In this document: piece after piece, positions 56,221 to 64,000 of the stretch
Position numbering within the stretch: the stretch's first letter is position 1
Layout: the number at the start of each line of letters is the position of its first letter
Source: Tupaia tana
Lineage: Eukaryota; Chordata; Mammalia; Scandentia; Tupaiidae
Direction of reading: 5' to 3'
NCBI GenBank assembly: GCA_026018925.1
Contig: JAKSZU010000005.1
Location: 24,306,779-24,370,778, forward strand
Length of the DNA: 64,000 nt
Made by a program: the position numbers and the translations under genes
The notes under the pieces: generated by a model
Databases searched by the model: none
What the model saw: only the letters and a program-made list of their open reading frames with translations
What the model was told of the DNA's origin: nothing

Positions 56221-56358
56221 GCCAACAGAAATATCACTGATTTCATTAGTCACGCTTTCAGATAAGGACCTGAGAGCCCTGTCACGGGAGAGTGGCAGGC
56301 TCTAACCCAGGCTGGGGACTATTTCTGCCAACTCACCCATGAATTAAAGGCTAAGGAT

Positions 56359-56619
56359 TGGGACCAGCAGTTGGTGTAATGGCTATGTTGCTGGACTCCC
56401 GTGTAGTTGACTGCAGTTCGAGTCCCAAACCCGGTGACTTAAACTCACGCTGGGCGCGTGTGTGTGCATGCCCAAGATCCTGAGAGGAGAATGGAGGAGA
56501 AGGGATTGCGGCATGACCATCCCTGGGGGGGTGGGGGGGGTGATTTCTCACTTTCTGTCTCTCTGTCTCTCTCTGTCTTTCTTTCTGGTGAGTGCACATG
56601 CCTTATAGCAAAAACCTCT

Positions 56620-56655
<36 letters not shown>
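56359..56655 (+). mobile_element. SINE-A, full-length, long poly(A)
   Basis: Full copy with a G-rich body centre ('ccctgggggggtgggg') and a ~33-base poly(A). The TSD 'aggctaagg' is at 56348-56356 and 56656-56664. Confidence 0.95.
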
Positions 56656-56658
<3 letters not shown>

Positions 56659-56722
56659 CTAAGGTTAGCACTATTGGAGGTAGGGCATATAACCCAGTTT
56701 TTAAGAACCAGTCAGTCTCTCA

Positions 56723-56838
56723 GGACCAGCAGATGGCATAATGGGTATGTCGCTGGACTCCCATGTAGTCGACCACTGCTCGAGTCCCAGACCTGAAATG
56801 CACGCTATAGCAAAAAATCTCTTAAAAAAAAAAAAAAT
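56723..56838 (+). mobile_element. Short SINE-A: head joined to 3' end
   Basis: The head 'ggaccagcagatggcataat' to 'cgagtcccagacctg' is joined directly to 'aaatgcacgctatagcaaaa'. About 150 bases of body are absent. Flanks 'cagtctctc'/'caatctctc' are a probable TSD. It shows that a head plus short 3' end can exist in genomic DNA. Confidence 0.88.
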
Positions 56839-56849
56839 AGATCAATCTC

Positions 56850-57840
56850 TCACCAAGTAGGGAATTACCAATAGCTACCAAGGGAGGTCTCAATATTTTT
56901 TCTTACTCTGCATCAGCTTTATAGGGTTTTCCCTTTTTCCAACTCAGCATGTTTGGCCTTCTGGTCCCCAAAATGACATACTGACTGTAAAGTGAAATTT
57001 GTTATCAGGCAAGTAAAGAGTACATTGGGAGAATGAGCTTCTCCCTAAACTGGTGCGTAAAGTGGGAACTGCAGCTCCGAGTGGATGAAAAGAGAGGGAA
57101 GCAGCACGCTGCTCTAAATGGGTTTGGTCTCTAATGGTAGCAGGGTTGTAATCGCAGGCTGCTAATGGGATTCACAGATGTCACTCAGAACTACTCTGCA
57201 GTCTTCAAGAAATGCGTGATGGGGGGGGGAATGCCAACGGACTAGAGCTGGATAATGTTATAGGAGTTTTCCAAATGCAGAAACGGTGAGAAGATACTGA
57301 ACACTAGATCTGACAGTCTAGAGGGTGATTTAGAATCGTGCATTGCTTAAGGGTCCTTGCGCAAAATGCAGCTTATTCCGTACTGTAAGCGGGCAGATGT
57401 TCACATTAGCACACTGACTGTTAACGGTTCACAGCTTCCTGGGCAACAAGGTTGGATTTGCTAATAATCTCTTCCATGTAGTGGGCCCCCCCTGTGCCAG
57501 GAGCAGGGAGTGCTTTTCCTTACATTTGCTTCTTTAATCCTTTCTGGCACCTTGTGAGGTTTGCATGATGATGTTTAGAGAGATGAAATCACTTGTCCCG
57601 GGCAATCTAGGCAGAGTGACGAAATCTGTCTAACTTAAAGGCAGTTGCTCATAGCTACCACTTTGTACTGCCTAGAAATATCCAGACATTTTGATGAGTG
57701 AGAATCCAAAAAGAAATCAATGAAGGAGATGAAATATAAGCGATCATGAGGTAAACAGGCCAGTGAGGCTTCCTCACTCACTTCATCTGTCAGGTACACT
57801 TTCCGTGCTATTCCTGAGTGATAGGTGCAGGTCTATGTGA
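56850..57840. other. No recognised gene; MIR-like trace at 57470-57660
   Basis: 'ccccctgtgccaggagcagg' and 'agagatgaaatcacttgtcc' at 57490-57600 suggest an old MIR3-like piece. Nothing else is recognised. Confidence 0.4.
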
Positions 57841-57860
57841 AAATGCCATGAGCTGCTTTA

Positions 57861-58136
57861 TTATTTTTTTAATTATGTTTTGAGAGTTTTTTTTTTTTTC
57901 TATGGGTGCATGCATTTGCCAGAAAGACAGAGAGAGACAGAGAGACAGAAAATGAGGAATCACCCCCCAGGGGGGTATGGCCATGCCGCAATCCCTTCTC
58001 CTCCATTCTCCTCTTGGGATCTCAGGCACGCACGCACACGCGCCCAGCGTGAGTTTAAGTCACTGGGTCTGGGACTCGAACCGTGGTTGACTACATGGGA
58101 GTTCAGCGACATAGCCATTACACTAACTGCTGGTCC
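57861..58136 (-). mobile_element. SINE-A, full-length
   Basis: Reverse copy. The TSD 'tgccatgagctgcttta' is perfect (57844-57860 and 58137-58153). The 3'-most part of the element near 57890-57915 is modified ('tttctatgggtgcatgcatt'). Confidence 0.96.
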
Positions 58137-58287
58137 TGCCATGAGCTGCTTTAAATCAAGGGTTCGAAATCATGTCAGGTAAAGTGGACTTGATCTGGCG
58201 AATAGGAGCCAGGCATATGTCCTGTTTATTTTGTAGTTACTGCTTTTGGTTTACATTACTAATACTTTCCCTCTAAGATCAATAATT

Positions 58288-58545
58288 TTTTTTTTTTTTT
58301 TCTTTTAGGATGCATGCACCCAATAGAGAGAGACACAGACAGAGACACTGAGATGGAGAGTGAGACATTACCCCCCAGGAGGATGACCATGCTGCAATCT
58401 CTTTTCCCCCATTCTCCTCCTGGGATCTTGGGTACTCACACACACACTTAGCATGAATTTCAAGCCACTGGGTCTGAGACTCAGACCGCAGTTGGCCATG
58501 TGGGAGTCCGGCAATGTAACCACTACACCATCTTCTGGCCTTGAC
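58288..58545 (-). mobile_element. SINE-A, older subfamily
   Basis: Reverse copy with a T-run, 'cccattctcctcctgggatc' and head 'acaccatcttctggcc'. The TSD 'atcaataatt' lies at 58278-58287 and 58546-58555. Confidence 0.92.
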
Positions 58546-58555
58546 ATCAATAATT

Positions 58556-59470
58556 ATTTATATTCTATTCACATAAACAGTCCCCCAATTTTCCTGTGTT
58601 TTACTTTGAATTACTTCTGCATTATTAGTCGTGTACCGTGGAAGGAAGCAAATGCAATTAGATAACTGAGGACAGTTTGACAAAGGGACTAGTCACAAGA
58701 TTCAGGCAGGATTGAGGGAAACCAAGAGGACTGTGGTGAAGATGCCAAGGCTCCATAGATCACCTGCCCCAGAAGGACCACAGTGGGGAGGCAGATTCTA
58801 GAGAAGGTGGCTGTAGGTAGGTCTGCCCAGTTTGAGCCAAGACTCATAAAGGACCAGCAGGAAGTGGACCTGGGGAAAACTGTTCCAACCTCACTTTCCT
58901 CCTGACCCTACATGCTGCTTAGACCTCCCAGGGTAAGTCACAGAACAAGAGAATCTGGTACTGCTCCCAGGACAGAGCAAGGTGGAAGAAGATGGAAGAT
59001 GGATGTATGTAGGGTAAACAGAAGACACCCAGCACAATCCCCTACTTCCCAAAAAACAAGATAAAAATAAAAATAATTAAAAACAAGGGCAAAATTAAAA
59101 AACAAGCAAACAAACAAAAAACAAGAAATAACATGAAAGAAGTAATAATAATAATAAAAAAGCACCCAATGAGAAATCATAAACTGTCCTTTAAGCAGAA
59201 ATTAGTCCCAGGACATTTTGATTTAGTCTAGGACATGTCTTATGCACATTTTAGTTTATTGTTAATATTTAAATACTGGGAGAAATCTGGATTTCTTGTT
59301 TTTTCCTAAACAATCCGAAGATCCTATGACAGTGGCCACACAGCTAGAGCTGAGGGGCTGCTGCCCCCTGGAGGGGAGAGACAGAGATGTGCAGCCTCTG
59401 GGGCACTATGGTCCCGCCCTCCCACTTGACTAATGGCCATTAACTGCACAGCCTGACCAGGCAGGTAACT
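58556..59470. other. No recognised gene; A-rich run at 59050-59165
   Basis: An AAAAT/AAAC-rich stretch lies at 59050-59165. Nothing else is recognised. Confidence 0.35.
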
Positions 59471-59479
59471 GTGTCTTTT

Positions 59480-59727
59480 TTATTTTTTATTTTTTGCTAT
59501 AGGGCGTGTGCACTCACCAGAAAGACAGAGAGACAGAAAGCGAGAAATCATCCCCCAGGGGGGATGGCCATGCTGCAATCCGTTCTTCTCCATTCTCCTC
59601 TCAGGATCTTGGGCACGCACACACACACACACGCCCAGCATGAGTTTAAGTCACTGGGACTGGGACTTGAACCGTGGTCGACTACATGGGAGTCCAGCGA
59701 CATAGCCATTACGCTAACTGCTGGTCC
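59480..59727 (-). mobile_element. SINE-A, full-length
   Basis: Reverse copy with 'ttttttgctatagggcgtgt' on the tail side, an ACAC expansion in the body (59619-59632) and head 'aactgctggtccc'. Confidence 0.93.
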
Positions 59728-60016
59728 CTACAAATACTAATTCTAAGCTTTCTGGCTACCAAGGCAAAGAGGGAAAGTGAATGCCAATTCATCAAAAGAG
59801 GAAAGACTGTTCTAGTTCAGTTTCTAAGAAGATATCCATAGAAGAAAGGCCACCAGCTTCTTTGCCTCTTACAACTTTTGATGCTCACAAGAGGCCCAGC
59901 CTAAGAAGGGGAAGAAAAGAGGGAGTGATGGCAGAGAAAATAGCTGTAGCAACTCAGATTGCTGACTTTTCTGCTAAGGACCTTGGTGCTAAAACCCTTC
60001 AATGGTTCCCCAAGGC

Positions 60017-60113
60017 TCATCAAACTATTATTCTCAACAGGGGGGTAATTTTATTCACCAGGGGAGATTTGGAAATGTCTGAAGAGGTTTTTTTTTTTTA
60101 AGTTTATTTTTCC

Positions 60114-60165
<52 letters not shown>

Positions 60166-60500
60166 ACCCCCAATGGGGTCCTGGCTCTGTGATCCACCCC
60201 AGCCTTCAGCTAATCCTGGGTCATGGACAGGTGTGTGCCAGGTGGACTCAGGGAGATCTCTGGACTTGGCACCTTCCCATGTGGGGCTGCCTTGCAAAGG
60301 ATTGTATTTTACCATTGTGCCACCATCTATCCCTCTGGAGATGTTTTTTTAGTGTCACAATGGAGATACTACTGGCATGCCACAGGCATAAGCCAGGGGT
60401 GCTGCCGAATGTCCTGCAGTCTATGGGACAGCCTCCTTCCTGCCTCACAACAAAGAAGTATCCGGCTCCACATGTTAGCCAAAGCCAAGAAACCATGCTC
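60017..60500 (-). repeat. hAT-Charlie-like relic, SINE-B-split
   Basis: 'tattctcaacaggggggtaa' and 'gggagatttggaaatgtctg' before the SINE-B, then 'tactactggcatgccacagg', 'gtctatgggacagcctcctt' and 'caacaaagaagtatccggct' after it. Reverse relative of 45985-46192. Confidence 0.65.
60095..60334 (-). mobile_element. SINE-B with (GA)n expansion
   Basis: 'taagtttatttttccaaaac' then a GA run (60118-60163), 'atcctgg' and 'caggtgtgtgccaggtggac', and the head 'taccattgtgccaccatcta'. The TSD 'ctgaagaggttttttt' / 'ctggagatgttttttt' is at 60079-60094 and 60335-60350. Confidence 0.85.
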
Positions 60501-60935
60501 TAGAATAAGTCCAGATTCTTCCATTCCACTTTCAAGATTCTCCAGCGCCTGCTCCCTAGGCCTATCGACCTCCTCCTTTCTCACTACCCGCTCTCCCTGA
60601 CTCCTCCTCAGTACTCTGTGGCCCATGCTTTTCACACTCTGTTCTGTTTGGCCTTCAAATACACTGTTCCTTTTTCCTGGATCACAAGCATTATTGTCTT
60701 CATCACCTAGGGACAGCCTAGGTATCACCTTCAGATATCACCTTAGGTATCACTTCATTTTGGAGGGGGTCTTCCTAGGGGCTCCCAGGGCAGCTGCAGG
60801 AACCCGGGGTGGTAAGACCATACTACCTTCTCTGGACTAGGATGGCAGTGATGGGCTTTTCTTGACCGTTACACCCCAGTGCCTGTACCTCACAGGCACT
60901 CGGTACTGTCAGATGTCCATGACACACCCTCATCT

Positions 60936-62150
60936 TGGTCCTCTCATAGTTTTAGAGACATAGAATTCAACTCCTGCAAGCAGTGAGTTTTGTCTCCAAG
61001 AGAGCCAGTATGAATCAGTTCCTGGGAGAAGGCGAATAAGTCTGAGAGATTCGATAGCTCACTTCCCAACGAGACTTGGCTCCGGAAGACACCGCAGTTC
61101 CACCTCTCCTAGGAACACACACTGGGTTCCTAGGTTGGTCTGATTTGGCTTTGGATAACCAAGCACATGTTCAACATAATTACCATTCAGCATTAGTCAG
61201 CATGGATTCACAGAAGTCCTCACTCTATATTCATGGAAAAATCTATCAACCCTCATTTTTCTAGGCAGGGCCATTTCAGACACTTCCTGTCTCCAAGAAG
61301 TCATTGCCAATATTGAATTCCAATAGTATGTGAAACTGTGGCTGGCAGCCAATAAAGATGCTTTAAACCCCAACCCTCCCTTAATAGCCCAGCAATTTGA
61401 GAGTAACCTAACAGGCAGCAGAATTCATTGAAAACTCTGAAGTCTGAGCCTTCCCCTTCAGTGGCAAGAGCTGAGCCAGGATTGATAGCTCCAAAGGAGC
61501 CACTCTGGGAATCAAGGTTGCATACATTCACTCGCCCTGTGCCCACCACAGAATATTATTTTTCCAAGAGACTTGTGCCCCTACCCTGAAGTGACAGGAA
61601 GAAACGCTGGAACACATTTGCTTCCTCCCACTGGCTGGCAGGTACATCTCTAGACCTGAGCACAGTGAGGTGGGGGCGGGGCAGTGCTGGTGCCAGGCAG
61701 CTCAGGCTCCTCCCTGGCGCTGGACCTCAGGTCCTCCGCAGACGAGTGAGCCCATCTGCTTGCCCAGCACGACCTCACTGTGACGTGTACAGCAGAACCT
61801 GTATTTCCTCCCTGCGAGGGATTTGTAACGTCTGTCGACTGCATCTCAAATCTCTAAAGCAAGGAGCCTTCGGGAGACAAAGGGCCACCAGCTCAAATAG
61901 CAGCCAGATGAAAGCTGTGATTTGTGTTTTTTGTTGGTGCATGTTCCTTGGGGCAGGACTTCCTCCTCTCCAGAAGCAATTGTATCGCCAGCATCTTTCA
62001 GCATCCCCGACCCTTCGACTGAACTGTCCGCACAAATGTAGAAACGACTGCTCTGTGACTACGATGAGATTAAATGTGACTCGTTGTCAGGGCAGAACCA
62101 GCAGCCACGGTGCTTTCTCTATTTCCATGGTGAATGGTCTCCAGAAGTGA
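60936..62150. other. No recognised gene or repeat
   Basis: Moderate-GC sequence. A frame of 161 codons (61665-62150, plus) has no recognisable domain. A conserved non-coding element is possible. Confidence 0.35.
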
Positions 62151-62345
62151 GTCTGTCGTGCGCTTCACAAACGGATGCACAGAATCACAAGCTGTTACAG
62201 CGCGAAAAGATCTTTGGGGCCACATAACCCTGAAATGTGTTTCACAGATGATGCACTCCCAAATCCAGAGGGTCGGAATGATTTCCCCAAGGTCATGTGG
62301 GGAGTTAGAAGCAGGGACTAAGTTTCCTAGTCCAGCCTGTCACCT
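62150..62345 (+). repeat. MIR/L3-like relic
   Basis: 'cagaatcacaagctgttaca', 'gatctttggggccacataac' and 'ccccaaggtcatgtggggag' follow the layout of an ancient mammalian core-SINE or CR1-type relic. Confidence 0.5.
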
Positions 62346-62434
62346 TGGCTACCATGCCACCTCCCAACGCCAGCCTAAGAACACAGCCCTGCACACCTGG
62401 GCAGAGTGCCTGAGCAGCAAGCACAGGCCCAAGT

Positions 62435-62640
62435 GCGAAAAGAACTGGGTTGACTCTGGGCTTAAACACTGGCCAACCATGTGACGTTGGGCCAATTATC
62501 TCATCACTCCATGGCCTGAGCTTTGACAGGGACCTGTGCACCACCTTCTCCCTCCCTCCGCCAGCCCCGTGAGCCTCTGTGAGGAGTACGTGAGAGAATG
62601 TGTGTGATGGCGCCTGCTCACAGTAGGCACTCGGTCTGGG
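62435..62640 (+). repeat. MIR element
   Basis: 'ggttgactctgggcttaaac', 'gtgacgttgggccaattatc' and 'ctcacagtaggcactcggtc' are in MIR order. Confidence 0.65.
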
Positions 62641-62644
62641 CTGG

Positions 62645-64000
62645 GGGGTCTGAGTGTGTGCTTTGCACACGAGCATATTTTAGTACCTAGTTTACGTAAG
62701 AAAAGAAAGAAAACAGCATGTCCCCTTCAGTTCTGAAGCTGCCGTATTGTGATTTGCACCCATGTTTTATGTAAAGTAGGTGCAGCAAATGACCAGCTTG
62801 AACTCTCGAGGCACACATTGACTCACAGAGGGAGCTAAGAGGCCATTGGTTAAGGAAATCTGTAGGGCTGTCCCACGTGCTCTGCTCTGCTTTCCTGTGT
62901 CAGGCCTTGCTCGGTGCAGGCGGTGCAGGCGAGGAAGCTACTCCGGCAGCTCCGCAGACATGACTGCCCTCAGCCCCTGGGGGCTCGTCACTGACACCTT
63001 GAGCCCACAGAAGTGCTGCAGGCAGGTGGGGAGTCAGGTGTGCTCTGCAGAGAATTCTCCCTGTAAGCCCAGCATGGAGGTTGAGGCCCGGCCCAGCCTT
63101 CCAGGCTCCCTCGGTCATTCTGGCTGAGTAGAGAGATGTGCCCTGCATCTGAGATGTGAACCTGCAGGAGCAAGTGTGCAGCCTGGAGCAACTGGCTCAG
63201 GGACAAGGCCTCTCGGCCGGGAAAGGAGCCTGGCTAGCTAGAAGGGGTCCTGGGCTCAGTGCCCTCCTTGACTTCTGGTTAGAACTGGGATAGTAGCAAA
63301 CCACTATCAGGAGGACCAGAGGCAGAGGAACCGCCAGGCTGCACTGCACACAGGTGCCCTGCAGGGGAGCATTGGACACTTCACTGCAGTGGCTCTGCCT
63401 CCTGCCTGCTCCCTGCCTGTCTTTCTGTTCTACATCAAGAGATGGGGAAAGCAAAGCGCAGGAAGGTTTCTAAGACTGCAGACTTGTGCTGTAAGTCAGG
63501 AGGCGGCTTCGGGCTTTCTGGCGCCTGCAGGTGCCCCACAGGCGGCAGCCCAACCCAGCCCAGCCTGCTGGCCTCTTTCAGAGCTTTCAAGACACAGGCA
63601 GACCCTGGAGACTGACAAGCTCAGCCATTTCCTCCCCGTCAAAACAAACGCCTGCAAAGGGAATAGTGTCAGGGGCCTAACAGGTTTGCAGGTGTCAGAC
63701 AGAAAGGGAGAATGGAGCCAGTGGGCTTTCATTTTTATACAAACAGCCTTTCCGGGTAGGGTCCCAGCCTCAATCTCTGCACATTTATTTCCATAGCAAT
63801 TGAGTGGAGGAATTCCCAAGTAACTATAAAACATCCCTGGTGTTGGAATGTGGGGGTCGGGGGAGAGTGAACATTTCCCAGCAGCCCACTTTTTCTACCC
63901 AGTGCTTCAGGAGGAGCTTAATGAGCTGCCCGTCTGGACCTGGCCCATCTGGGAGGACCGCGCAGGGCAGGGAAAGGGTACTTGCTGACCAGGCCTTTAA
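62645..64000. other. No recognised gene or repeat
   Basis: GC-richer unique sequence. Several frames of 70-135 codons occur on both strands without recognisable domains. No exon can be supported. Confidence 0.35.

Larger units (their letters stand above)
59985..60935 (+). repeat. L2 LINE fragment, interrupted by hAT relic and SINE-B
   Basis: 'ctaaaacccttcaatggttc' before the insert, and 'gaataagtccagattcttcc', 'ctctgttctgtttggccttc' and 'ccttcagatatcacc' after it, are L2-like. A hAT-like relic sits between, and a SINE-B lies within that. Confidence 0.6.

Overview
The window is nuclear DNA from a placental mammal. The evidence is the density and type of interspersed repeats: decayed L1 and L2 LINEs, MIR-like and hAT-Charlie-like relics, MaLR-like LTRs, L1-style poly(A) retrotransposition with target-site duplications (TSDs), and a processed cyclin B1 retrocopy. 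I cannot name the species. The dominant short element, called SINE-A here, does not match Alu, rodent B1/B2, rabbit C, carnivore SINEC, bovine tA or horse ERE as I know them, so the host belongs to a lineage with its own tRNA-derived SINE.

No functional protein-coding gene can be supported. Most long open frames are translations of SINE-A or SINE-B. The only recognisable cellular coding sequence is a processed, broken CCNB1 copy on the minus strand (36033-38435). The other recognisable proteins are decayed mobile-element proteins: two mariner transposases (2467-4185 and 26597-27890) and L1/L2 reverse-transcriptase remnants.

Layout. 1-8.5 kb: a MER5-like relic, MIR, an L1 fragment with a local tandem duplication, an Hsmar1-like mariner split by two SINEs, a long minus-strand L2, and a solo LTR with 6-bp TSD (6882-7406). 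8.5-26 kb: L2, MaLR-like LTR, many SINEs, a plus-strand L1 3' end (15084-16340) and a minus-strand L1 broken by SINEs (17640-18660). 26-33 kb: a second mariner lineage, its miniature derivatives, an older LTR-like repeat and an L1 3' end carrying nested SINEs. 33-45 kb: a SINE-A copy split by the CCNB1 retrocopy, which was itself hit by two younger SINE-A copies; then L1 remnants and more SINEs. 45-55 kb: miniature mariners, SINEs, and a CpG-richer stretch without recognised repeats (51.6-52.9 kb). 55-64 kb: an LTR-like repeat, SINEs, a nested L2/hAT/SINE-B set, then mostly unique sequence with MIR relics.

How the parts relate. SINE-A and SINE-B carry tRNA-like internal Pol III promoters and A-rich tails with long TSDs, as expected for elements mobilised by L1. 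Mariner transposases would have mobilised the roughly 80-bp miniature elements sharing their ends. The nesting gives a relative clock: L2, L1 and MaLR are oldest, then the mariners and hAT-like elements, then older SINE-A/SINE-B, the CCNB1 retrocopy, and finally CpG-rich SINE-A copies with near-perfect TSDs. All boundaries were read by eye and are approximate to a few bases unless a TSD is quoted.
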